The position numbers and the translations under genes are program-made. This document shows positions 29,342-36,639 of a stretch of 51,328 bases of DNA, one piece after another. This DNA is from Phycisphaerae bacterium (GTDB taxonomy: Bacteria; Planctomycetota; Phycisphaerae; Phycisphaerales; Phycisphaeraceae): assembly GCA_030426385.1 (NCBI GenBank), contig JAUHYI010000030.1:1-51328 (forward strand). The letters run 5' to 3'. Numbering within the stretch: position 1 is the first letter of the stretch; each line of letters begins with the position of its first letter. The notes below the pieces were generated by a model. The model saw nothing but the letters and a program-made list of their open reading frames with translations, was not told where the DNA came from and did no database searches.

Positions 29342-29455
29342 ATACGGATTCCATCAAATTCTTGTGCATGATTCCCCGTTAGCCGCCGCCTTCATAGCGG
29401 CGTGAATCGTTGGGCAAACACAGGCCATTGCGCCGCCATAAATGCGGCGGCTAAC
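29342..29455 (-). repeat. Dispersed ~112 bp repeat with inverted ends, copy A
   Basis: In the minus orientation it opens GTTAGCCGCCGC, reaches a matching GCGGCGGCTAAC after about 64 bp, and then continues into an AT-rich flank containing AAGAATTTGATGGAATCC. Copy B at 45364-45475 has the same order in the opposite orientation, with about 70% identity judged by eye. The 12 bp inverted ends are perfect here and imperfect in copy B. It looks like a non-autonomous palindromic or MITE-like element. Confidence 0.75.
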
Positions 29456-29502
29456 TATAAACCACACGCGTTTTTTTGATTGGTATTAGAGTTTTCTTGT
29501 GC

Positions 29503-29937
29503 TCAACTCAATCCAGGAAAACCACCGGGGCCACCCATACTGGATAGATCCAAGCCGCCTGTGATTTTACTCATTTCCTGACGAACGAGTTCCTGCGCAC
29601 GAGCCATGCCATCGTTAATCGCTGCGGCGATCAATTCCTCAACCATTTCCTGATCCGTTTGTCCCGCAGATGTGGCGGTAGTTGCACGATCATCTTCAAC
29701 GCTTGACTCCGACGGAGTAGAGGGGCCCGCCAATGTCGCGATCATCACCCGATCCAATTCCACACGTACGACTTCCAACCTTCCATTGATGGTCACACGA
29801 ACCGCACCTGCACCGGCATCACCCACCACCGTTTGGCGAGCCAGCTCTTCCTGCATCTGTTCCATCTTTTCTTTGAACTGCCCAGCCTGTCCCATCAGGC
29901 CAGCCAATCCTTTTAAATTTTTCAGTTGATCAAACAT
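29503..29937 (-). CDS. ybaB: YbaB/EbfC-family nucleoid-associated protein
   Basis: A small DNA-binding protein that normally forms tweezer-like dimers. The 144-residue product starts MFDQLKNLKGLAGLMGQAGQ and ends with the Met/Gly-rich KITGGLDLSSMGG. Between these is the conserved beta-sheet VRVTINGRLEVVRVELD. An acidic Ser/Thr/Asp-rich insertion (about residues 73-99) makes it longer than the usual ~105. The ATG at 29937 has GGAG at the right distance. It lies 20 bp after dnaX, the conserved dnaX-ybaB order; recR, which often follows, is absent. Confidence 0.9.
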   Translation of the reverse strand: MFDQLKNLKGLAGLMGQAGQFKEKMEQMQEELARQTVVGDAGAGAVRVTINGRLEVVRVELDRVMIATLAGPSTPSESSVEDDRATTATSAGQTDQEMVEELIAAAINDGMARAQELVRQEMSKITGGLDLSSMGGPGGFPGLS

Positions 29938-29957
29938 GTTTGTCTCCGTGACGTTTA

Positions 29958-31964
29958 TCAATCATCGTCATCTTCATCCAGTTCCGCATCCATTAACACA
30001 TCGTTGTTATCTGCTGCCTCAAACGCTCGAGCTATCAACGGGGGTTGGCCTGTGGCTTGTGGGTCTGTTGCTGAATGGCCTGTGGTTTGCCGCGAATTCT
30101 GTTCTGAAGTTTGATCCACGACGGTATTATTAATCGTCGGTTCAGGCCGGGCATCAACCAGTGTGACCGAAAAACGATCCGCGACCATTTTCACCAATGG
30201 CATCGATAACAGAGCACGTCGATCAATGGGGCTATCTGGTGTGCCTTGGCCACTTGATCCATTCGTTCGCGAGGCATTGCGATCAGCAAGATTCACCGCT
30301 CCGCCATTACCATTTCCATTTCCGCGATCATTGCCATCATTGGCATCGCCCCCCCCGCCGGTGCTCGCGGCAATCTCTACACGGACACGTTTGCCAAACA
30401 CCTGACTAAACAACTCCGCCAGTTGCTCGTGCTGTCGTTCGCTGATGAAACGGGCCACATTAAGACGCCCGGGCTGTTGTAATTTCGCGACGGCATTGGC
30501 CTGATCGATTTCGGTCAAACGCAATTGCTTAACCCAACTCATTGATGGCCGTTGGCGAATCAGTTCCAACACGCGCTGCCAAATATCCGGCACATGACCG
30601 GTGATTGGCAGGGGTGCCAAAGTCTGCGCTTCACCATTATTCGCACTGGCTGTTGATCGATGCGCCGCATCATGATCAGCTCGCTTGCCCCGATTAGCTT
30701 CAACGCCGGGAATTGCCGGGCGAACGTGGGGGGCGTTGCGTGTGAGGGGGGCTGGGGAGGGGGCTGGGGTTACTTTTTTTTTTGAGCCGCTTGTCGACGC
30801 AGGGCCGACGCGTCCGCTCAGGAGTGCAGAAACGTCTGCCATTTTTTCCGCCAATGCCAAACGCACAATCCCCGCGTCCAGCAATGCGCGTGGCGTTGAA
30901 CTGCTTTTGCCATATCGCCCCAGACTTTCACACAGTGCGATCATATGCACCAACGCGGGCACATCAAACTGCTCAGCTTGTTTCGCAGCTTGATCAGCGG
31001 CATCGTTAGACAGTTCCACCAATTCGCTATCAACGCCCACACTGCGGATCAACATCAATTGCCGCAATCGCTCGATCAACACTTCCAGCAATTGATCCTG
31101 AGCAATACCCCGCGACAACAATTCACTGGTGCGCTGCAACGCCGTTCCTGCATCGCCAACCGCCATTGCATCGATCAATCCCACGACAAGATCCTGTGGC
31201 GGCAACCCGAGCATTTGCTCGATCGTCTGTTCAGTCAAAGGCCGATCGCCAGTCGCGATCAGTCGATCCAACAATGACAAGGCATCGCGCATCGAGCCGT
31301 TGCCCAATCGTGCTAATTGCCAGATCACCTCATCGGCCGACTCCACTTCTTCCTTGGCCAACACTGCTTTCAAATGTTCGGCGATACGCGGCGTGGCAAT
31401 GTTGCGAAAATCAAATCGTTGACAGCGTGATTGAATCGTCGCGGGCACCTTGTGCGCTTCGGTGGTGCACAGAATAAATTTTACATGCTCGGGCGGTTCT
31501 TCCATGGTTTTGAGCAGCGCGTTAAACGCACTGATCGACAACATGTGAACCTCGTCAATGATGTAAATTTTGAACAGCGCGTTGGCTGTGGGTGCTAAGC
31601 CCGCATTGGCAATCAGATCACGGGCATCTTCAACTTTATTGTTACTGGCCCCGTCGATTTCGATCACATTCAGATCGTCGCCACGCATGATCGCCTCGGC
31701 CATCCGGCCTTGCACGTCCTGCTCCGGGTATTCGGCATCAGGCAACTTCGGGGCATCGCTCACCGTGTCCGGAGCATTGAGCGCTCGGGCGAACAACCTG
31801 GCCATCGATGTTTTGCCCACCCCGCGTGTCCCGGTAAACAGATACGCATGGGCGACCCGTCCGGTGGTGATCGCATTGCGTAGCGTCTTGGCAATCGGCT
31901 CCTGCCCCACCACCTCCTCAAAAGAGGTTGACCGATATCGCCGAGCTAGAACTGTGTATGCCAT
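29958..31964 (-). CDS. dnaX: DNA polymerase III subunit gamma/tau
   Basis: Clamp-loader ATPase of the replisome. The 668-residue product has Walker A GTRGVGKTS, Walker B YIIDEVHMLS, the SRC motif in IQSRCQRFDFRN, and a collar domain to about residue 370. A Pro/Ala-rich linker and a C-terminal tau-type region ending in acidic residues follow. Residues 61-95 contain no Cys, so the zinc module seen in E. coli DnaX is missing. An A10 run at codons 394-397 is followed by GTAA, so loss of one A gives a 397-residue gamma-like product. The ATG at 31964 begins the domain; the longer frame upstream is C-rich spacer. Confidence 0.96.
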   Translation of the reverse strand: MAYTVLARRYRSTSFEEVVGQEPIAKTLRNAITTGRVAHAYLFTGTRGVGKTSMARLFARALNAPDTVSDAPKLPDAEYPEQDVQGRMAEAIMRGDDLNVIEIDGASNNKVEDARDLIANAGLAPTANALFKIYIIDEVHMLSISAFNALLKTMEEPPEHVKFILCTTEAHKVPATIQSRCQRFDFRNIATPRIAEHLKAVLAKEEVESADEVIWQLARLGNGSMRDALSLLDRLIATGDRPLTEQTIEQMLGLPPQDLVVGLIDAMAVGDAGTALQRTSELLSRGIAQDQLLEVLIERLRQLMLIRSVGVDSELVELSNDAADQAAKQAEQFDVPALVHMIALCESLGRYGKSSSTPRALLDAGIVRLALAEKMADVSALLSGRVGPASTSGSKKKVTPAPSPAPLTRNAPHVRPAIPGVEANRGKRADHDAAHRSTASANNGEAQTLAPLPITGHVPDIWQRVLELIRQRPSMSWVKQLRLTEIDQANAVAKLQQPGRLNVARFISERQHEQLAELFSQVFGKRVRVEIAASTGGGGDANDGNDRGNGNGNGGAVNLADRNASRTNGSSGQGTPDSPIDRRALLSMPLVKMVADRFSVTLVDARPEPTINNTVVDQTSEQNSRQTTGHSATDPQATGQPPLIARAFEAADNNDVLMDAELDEDDDD
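30774..30783 (-). promoter_or_regulatory. A10 slippage site in dnaX, with stop in the shifted frame
   Basis: On the coding strand the sequence is TCA, ten A residues in total counting the A of TCA, then GTAACC. Reading with one A fewer (or two more) gives AAG TAA directly, a stop after Lys397. The frame with one A more stays open for about 80 codons. The site sits just after the collar domain, where E. coli (ribosomal) and Thermus (transcriptional) switch between tau and gamma. Confidence 0.6.
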
Positions 31965-31985
31965 GACCAGATCAATCGTAACCGC

Positions 31986-32085
31986 CCCCCCAGTATTTTC
32001 CCACTCGCCCCCCACTTTTCCTCTGCACTTTTGCCCCGCACACGTTACCCCCGTTTTTCCCCCACACCTTGGTCCCACACACCTT
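31986..32085. repeat. C-rich low-complexity spacer upstream of dnaX
   Basis: Repeated C5-C7 blocks separated by short A/T-rich pieces (for example CGCCCCCCACTTTTCC) fill the gap between dnaX and ffs. It belongs to the dispersed CCCCCCACTTT-type tracts also seen near 15520, 29235, 43467, 49557 and 51200. On the dnaX coding strand it is G-rich and could form G-quadruplexes in the leader of the transcript. Confidence 0.6.
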
Positions 32086-32142
32086 GGCCCCACACAAGTA
32101 TCACCCTCACGGTATTCCTCTCGCAATTCACCACCGCATCAT

Positions 32143-32255
32143 GGAAAGACGGCCAGGACACCGGCGGCACCGGGCTGACATCGCTTAGGGCTGCTCCGGT
32201 CAAGGCCTGACCCGGTTCACAAGCCAACCCGTGCATCGGGCCCGGCCGTCTTTCC
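32143..32255 (-). ncRNA. ffs: Signal recognition particle RNA (4.5S type)
   Basis: The two ends pair perfectly over 12 bp (GGAAAGACGGCC / GGCCGTCTTTCC), giving a 113 nt hairpin, the usual bacterial SRP RNA size. The conserved domain IV is at 32189-32212 on the minus strand: GGTCAGGCC, then TTGA, then CCGGAGCAGCC, with the Ffh-binding GTCAGG and AGCAGCC sides intact. The apical loop is not the usual GGAA. It lies directly upstream of dnaX-ybaB on the same strand, an order known from Firmicutes. Confidence 0.93.
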
Positions 32256-32432
32256 ACAACGCGGCCAATCGCAGGGGCATCCTGCAACCGATCGCGGGCC
32301 GAGCATCTTACCATATTCCGCTGATCATATTCACACCCGCACTTGGCCCGCGTGCGATTCCCGTCTATGCTAATACCATAAATACCCGTTAGGCTTTGCC
32401 CATCATTTCATACCTCTTTCAGGGCTGACATC

Positions 32433-33764
32433 ATGATTTCCTACATTCTTCGTGGCGTTTTTCTATTGCTGGCTGCTGCGGTGGCCACACTTTACGTCCT
32501 GCCTTCACAGGTCGGACTGGCGGTCCCGCTCAACAAGGTCATCCTCATGCTCGGCGGAGCTTTGGGACTGGCTGCCATCGTGATCTCCGTCGATGTTTTT
32601 ACGCCTCACAAAAAACTGTCCGCGGTTTCGGGGGTGTTCCTCGGCCTGATCGTGGGGTTGATCGCGGCCTACGCCCTGTCGTTTGTTGTGGATCTGATCG
32701 CCCTGCTCACGGCTCCAAATTATGCGGACGTGTTACCCAATGCTGACGAATTAATCCGGTCGGGTATCAAAGAAGATAAATTATTAAGCCCGCGCGATGC
32801 CTATCTCAATTTGCTCGAGGGCGTTAAGGTCTTCATCGGCCTGATTACCTCTTATGTCGGCATCACGCTGGTCCTACAAACCAAGGACGATTTCCGATTC
32901 GTCATTCCTTACGTGGAATTCGCCAAGGATGTGCGTGGCCAACGCCCCACGTTGTTAGACACATCGGTCATCATCGACGGCCGGATCGTCGACATCATTA
33001 CCACGCACATTTCCCAAGGCGGTCTGATCGTTCCGCGATTCGTGCTCAATGAATTGCAGAACATCGCTGATTCATCAGACAAGTTACGCCGTGCCCGCGG
33101 GAAACGAGGCTTGGAAACATTGCAAAAGCTGCAATCGGATCCGAGTGTTGACCTGTTGATTGAAGAGGCCGACGCCGAGGGTGCGGGGGTGGATCAGAAA
33201 CTGGTATCGTTGGCCCAGAATTCACGCTGTCGCATCATGACCAATGATGTCAATCTGGCCAAAATCGCCGAGTTGCGTGGCGTTGAAGTCATCAATCTCA
33301 ACGATCTGGCCAAAGCGCTGCGACCGGTGGTTTTGCCCGGCGAAACCATGGAAATCAAAATTATCAAACCCGGCGAAAGTGCCGGACAGGGCGTGGGCTA
33401 TCTCGACGATGGCACCATGGTCGTGGTGGAAAATTCCCGGCGTTTCCTCGGCGAAATGGTCGATCTGGTCGTCACCAGTTCCTTGCAAACCAGTGCTGGC
33501 CGAATGATTTTTGGACGCACCAATCAGGATGCCCCCTCACATGATGCCCGGGAAGCGTCATCCACAAACGCCAGCGCGTCCCATGCGCCCAGCTCATCCG
33601 ATAGCGGTGACAGTCATCCCCCCACCACACACGCCTCTCCAACTCCCACCCCATCCGCACCACCAGCCACGCCCACCTCTGCAACAGGTGACACAACGCA
33701 GGACCATTCCCACGAACCGCCACACACGCCACGACGACATAGCGGGCGCAATCCGCGCCGCTGA
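32433..33764 (+). CDS. PIN-TRAM membrane protein (YacL-like)
   Basis: The 443-residue product has three to four N-terminal membrane segments (about residues 1-25, 33-55, 63-95 and 125-150). Then comes a PIN nuclease domain starting LLDTSVIIDGRIVDII, with acidic residues also in TNDVNLAKIAE, and a TRAM domain around EIKIIKPGESAGQGVGYLDD. It is the same layout as Bacillus YacL and many planctomycete homologues; a membrane-bound RNase is the likely role. The tail from about residue 365 is Ser/Pro/Thr/His-rich, encoded by a C-rich tract, and not conserved in the family. It is divergent from ffs-dnaX and convergent with sucD. Confidence 0.92.
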   Translation: MISYILRGVFLLLAAAVATLYVLPSQVGLAVPLNKVILMLGGALGLAAIVISVDVFTPHKKLSAVSGVFLGLIVGLIAAYALSFVVDLIALLTAPNYADVLPNADELIRSGIKEDKLLSPRDAYLNLLEGVKVFIGLITSYVGITLVLQTKDDFRFVIPYVEFAKDVRGQRPTLLDTSVIIDGRIVDIITTHISQGGLIVPRFVLNELQNIADSSDKLRRARGKRGLETLQKLQSDPSVDLLIEEADAEGAGVDQKLVSLAQNSRCRIMTNDVNLAKIAELRGVEVINLNDLAKALRPVVLPGETMEIKIIKPGESAGQGVGYLDDGTMVVVENSRRFLGEMVDLVVTSSLQTSAGRMIFGRTNQDAPSHDAREASSTNASASHAPSSSDSGDSHPPTTHASPTPTPSAPPATPTSATGDTTQDHSHEPPHTPRRHSGRNPRR

Positions 33765-33792
33765 TCGTTCATTTGCACATCACCCGCGCACG

Positions 33793-33824
33793 AAAAAGCA
33801 TGAATGGAAAAACCATTCGTGCTT
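33793..33824 (-). terminator. Intrinsic terminator of sucD
   Basis: On the minus strand AAGCACGAATGG and CCATTCATGCTT form a 12 bp stem (one G-U pair) with a TTTTT loop, followed by a T5 run. It lies about 65 nt after the sucD stop, between sucD and the convergent PIN-TRAM gene. The plus strand lacks a T-run after the same hairpin, so it acts for sucD. Confidence 0.75.
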
Positions 33825-33889
33825 GTGTGACAAAATTGTTGTCAATTAATTTTTAATTTTTATTGTGCGCGTCGCGTTATGTGCGTTGC

Positions 33890-34795
33890 TCACAAGCCCA
33901 GCGCTGCGGCCATGGTCGAACCCAGGTCCGCAGGACTTTCAGCAATGTGACAACCCGCATCACGCAACGTATCCAGTTTGGATTCTGCGCCACCTTCGCC
34001 ACCAGAAATGATGGCGCCGGCATGACCCATGCGTCGTCCGGGAGGTGCGGTACGGCCCGCGATGAACGCTGTCACCGGCTTGGTGACATGCGATTTAATG
34101 AACTCAGCAGCGGCCTCTTCATCGGTGCCGCCGATCTCACCAATCATGACGATGCCGTCGGTTTCCGGGTCAGCATTCATCATGACCAACACATCGACGA
34201 AGTTCATGCCACGCACGGGATCGCCACCGATACCGACGCAGGTTGTTTGGCCGATGCCACGACTGGAACATTGCCAGACCGCTTCGTAGGTGAGCGTGCC
34301 GGATCGTGAAATGATGCCGACCGAGCGTTTGGCTTCGGCGTCGGCAGGCTTCTTATGAATGTAGCCGGGCATGATGCCGATTTTGCATTCGCCGGGTGTG
34401 ATGACGCCGGGGCAGTTCGGACCGATCAATCGCACGCCGCGATAGCGTGGCTGAGCCAGCACTTCACTGACCTTGCACATGTCGAGCACTGGAATGCCTT
34501 CGGTGATACACACGATCAACGTGATGCCTGCGTCGGCCGCTTCGAGAATCGCATCAGCGGCAAACGGCGGCGGCACAAAAATCATGCTGACCGTTGCGCC
34601 GGTGGATGCCACCGCTTCGCTGACCGTGTTGAAAATCGGCAGGCCGTTGGGATCTTTTTGGCCTCCCTTGTTGGGCGTAACGCCACCGACCATTTGCGTG
34701 CCATATTCCAGACAGCCCTTGGTGTGAAAAGCGCCGGCTGAGCCGGTGATGCCCTGACAGATTACTTTGGTATTTTTGTCGACGAGTATGCTCAT
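33890..34795 (-). CDS. sucD: Succinyl-CoA ligase (ADP-forming) subunit alpha
   Basis: Carries out the phosphohistidine step of succinyl-CoA to succinate conversion in the TCA cycle. The 301-residue product has the CoA-binding Rossmann N-domain ([17 protein letters not shown]), [31 protein letters not shown] and the active-site His in [14 protein letters not shown]. Length and motifs are normal. The beta subunit gene sucC, usually just upstream, is not in the window; a leader RNA with a terminator occupies that position instead. Confidence 0.97.
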   Translation of the reverse strand: MSILVDKNTKVICQGITGSAGAFHTKGCLEYGTQMVGGVTPNKGGQKDPNGLPIFNTVSEAVASTGATVSMIFVPPPFAADAILEAADAGITLIVCITEGIPVLDMCKVSEVLAQPRYRGVRLIGPNCPGVITPGECKIGIMPGYIHKKPADAEAKRSVGIISRSGTLTYEAVWQCSSRGIGQTTCVGIGGDPVRGMNFVDVLVMMNADPETDGIVMIGEIGGTDEEAAAEFIKSHVTKPVTAFIAGRTAPPGRRMGHAGAIISGGEGGAESKLDTLRDAGCHIAESPADLGSTMAAALGL

Positions 34796-34863
34796 AGGAC
34801 CGGAAATGATACGGGCAAATGCGGTCCGGTGCGAGCAGGGATCAAACGAATTTTATGAACCAT

Positions 34864-34885
34864 TGTCTGGCCCCTGTCTGGCCCC
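34864..34885. repeat. Direct 11 bp duplication
   Basis: TGTCTGGCCCC occurs twice in tandem immediately after the leader terminator and before sucD. Role unknown; it could be a small protein-binding site or simple duplication. Confidence 0.6.
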
Positions 34886-34930
34886 AATAAAAAAGGGTCT
34901 CGACCGGGGAGGCAAGCCGGTACGAGACCC
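34886..34930 (-). terminator. Intrinsic terminator or attenuator upstream of sucD
   Basis: On the minus strand GGGTCTCG-(T)-ACCGG and CCGGT-CGAGACCC form a 13 bp stem with one bulge and a 9 nt loop, followed by TTTTTTATT. It lies about 90 nt before the sucD start on the same strand, so it either ends a small RNA or attenuates sucD. Confidence 0.8.
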
Positions 34931-35045
34931 GATCCAGGGCTTGGGACAATCAACGAGCGACGTGCCCGTCGAGGGATGGACCTGAGGAATAAAGATCAGA
35001 TCGCCTGGAAAGTGTTAAATTGTCGGTGTTCTCACCATAATCCTA
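34931..35045 (-). ncRNA. Candidate structured leader RNA or small RNA ahead of sucD
   Basis: Between coaD and sucD, 420 bp carry no coding frame. On the minus strand, upstream of the terminator, TCCAGG and CCTGGA can close a domain. That domain holds a perfect CGACG-GGCA-CGTCG hairpin and a CCTCAGG segment. With the terminator this has the build of a riboswitch or attenuator, or of a free-standing small RNA. I could not match it to a known class. The 5' end is a guess. Confidence 0.45.
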
Positions 35046-35215
35046 TGATGCCTGACGTGGCCAATCTCGGTTAGGCTCGCAAAAACACGTTTTTTGCATT
35101 GTCTTACCGTTTCATGACTCCGTTTCGGCAACACCCTAACTATCCAATTCAGAGACAGTCTTGGCCAGCCTAAACGGCAATTTTTTTGAAAATTATCCCC
35201 GGGTATACTCCCAAC

Positions 35216-35824
35216 ATGGCAAAAACCCAGCCCAACACTGAAAAAACGCCGATGGCGACATCTGCCCCAACCGCGAAAAAATCCGGGCCGTCCCGCATTG
35301 GATTATTTCCCGGCACATTTGATCCGTTTACCAACGGCCACCTCGATGTGATACGGCGCGGCCGCATGTTGTTTGACCAATTGATCGTCGCGGTGGGTCG
35401 TAATCCCGCCAAGCGAGCATTGTTTACCACGCAGGAACGCATCGAAATGATCGAGGCCGTTTTGCGTGATGAAAAAATTGATAACGCCACGGTTAAAACT
35501 TATGACATCCTCACCGCAGACTATGCCGGGCAAGTCGGTGCGACGGCCATCCTTCGCGGCCTGCGCAATTCAACCGATCTGCATCACGAATTTCAACTGG
35601 CCCTGACCAACCGGGCTGTGGCAGATATCGAAACCGTTTTCATCATGACCGGCGATGCCTATTCGTTCACCAGTTCCAGCCTGATCAAACAAATTGCTAT
35701 CGGCGGCGAAATCAGTCGACTGCATCGGCTGTTACCCGCTACCGTGATCGAACGTCTCAAGGCGAAAAAAAATACCCTCGGCGAAAAATTCCGTCACCAT
35801 CACATCGATGGCTTCGCCGATTAG
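35216..35824 (+). CDS. coaD: Phosphopantetheine adenylyltransferase
   Basis: Adds AMP to 4'-phosphopantetheine in CoA synthesis. The 202-residue product has IGLFPGTFDPFTNGHLD, where TNGH is the nucleotidyltransferase motif (T/HxGH), LRGLRNSTDLHHEFQLALTN and YSFTSSSLIKQIAIGG. The first ~25 residues before the domain are polar and not conserved, so the Met codon at 35252 is also possible. The frame opens earlier with a TTG at 35186. No clear ribosome binding site. CoA is a substrate of the divergent sucD product; the shared intergenic region may be coincidence. Confidence 0.96.
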   Translation: MAKTQPNTEKTPMATSAPTAKKSGPSRIGLFPGTFDPFTNGHLDVIRRGRMLFDQLIVAVGRNPAKRALFTTQERIEMIEAVLRDEKIDNATVKTYDILTADYAGQVGATAILRGLRNSTDLHHEFQLALTNRAVADIETVFIMTGDAYSFTSSSLIKQIAIGGEISRLHRLLPATVIERLKAKKNTLGEKFRHHHIDGFAD

Positions 35825-35862
35825 TTTCAAGCCGTCAAAAACCACAACGCTTTTCCATAAGC

Positions 35863-35887
35863 AACTTTTAACTTTTAACTTTTAACT
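35863..35887. repeat. Tandem CTTTTAA heptamers
   Basis: Three and a half tandem copies of the 7-mer CTTTTAA between coaD and the MBL-fold gene, ending 8 nt before the next start codon. A shorter, decayed version lies at 1311-1334. It is AT-rich, so it may help open the helix at a promoter, but no role is shown. Confidence 0.7.
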
Positions 35888-35895
35888 AAACCTTC

Positions 35896-36615
35896 ATGAA
35901 TTATCGCATCATCAGCATTGGGGCATTGAGCCGACACGACCTCTGGCAGGAAACCGCCGCGACCCGAACGCCCCACGCCACAACCGTGTTGATTCGCAGC
36001 GAGAAGCGAGTGATTCTGGTTGATCCGGGTTTGCCGCCACAGGTGATTGCCGCGCGACTGCATGAACGCAGTGGCTTGAAACCCGAACAGGTGACCGATG
36101 TCTTTCTGACCTGTTTTCGTCCCGCCCATCGTCAAGGGCTCGCAGCATTCACCGAAGCCAAGTGGTGGATATCCGAAGCCGAACGGGAAATTGTGGGAAA
36201 CCTCTTAGTCAGCCGTTTGAAAGAAGTCGAAGACGAACAAGCCCAAGCCCCCGCCGGTGCCGACGATGGCGACATCGCCAATGCGCTCAAGCAGGACATT
36301 GCGATTCTGCAACGTTGCCAGCCCGCGGCGGATCAGTTGGCCAAACAGGTCGATCTGTTTCCCTTGCCGGGATTCACACCGGGCACCTGTGGCTTGTTAC
36401 TTTTGGAAGCAGCCACCACCACGTTGGTCGCTGGCGATGCTGTGGCATCGATGGAACATCTGGAGCAGGGACAAGTCTTGCGTGGGTGTTACAACCTGGA
36501 ACAAGCCCGCGAGAGTTTGACCGAGGCCATCGAAATCGCTGACACGATCATCCCCGGCCACGACAATGTGATTTTCAATCCCACCCGACGGCGTGCTACC
36601 CCACACATGGGATAA
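35896..36615 (+). CDS. MBL-fold protein with degenerate metal site
   Basis: The 239-residue product has a metallo-beta-lactamase fold: VLIRSEKRVILVDPGLP, then the place of HxHxDH, then LPLPGFTPGTCGLLLL, LVAGDAV and TIIPGHDNVIFNP. The HxHxDH motif reads CFRPAH (residues 73-78), losing two His and the Asp, and the PGHT motif reads PGFT. Only His78, the Asp of AGDAV and the last His remain. Normal di-zinc hydrolysis seems impossible; it may bind one metal, or be a non-catalytic or differently acting member. There is an insertion of acidic and Ala/Gln-rich residues near 110-130. No ribosome binding site stands out. Confidence 0.8.
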   Translation: MNYRIISIGALSRHDLWQETAATRTPHATTVLIRSEKRVILVDPGLPPQVIAARLHERSGLKPEQVTDVFLTCFRPAHRQGLAAFTEAKWWISEAEREIVGNLLVSRLKEVEDEQAQAPAGADDGDIANALKQDIAILQRCQPAADQLAKQVDLFPLPGFTPGTCGLLLLEAATTTLVAGDAVASMEHLEQGQVLRGCYNLEQARESLTEAIEIADTIIPGHDNVIFNPTRRRATPHMG

Positions 36616-36639
36616 TCATTTCCGGTTAATTTCTGGCGG

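Noticed and set aside
34886..35045. 6S RNA or RNase P RNA in the coaD-sucD gap
   Set aside because: The length and a closing stem are suggestive, but no long rod with a central bubble and none of the conserved RNase P blocks could be found.
35186..35215. Upstream TTG start for coaD
   Set aside because: Adds ten residues not found in the family; the ATG at 35216 is sufficient.
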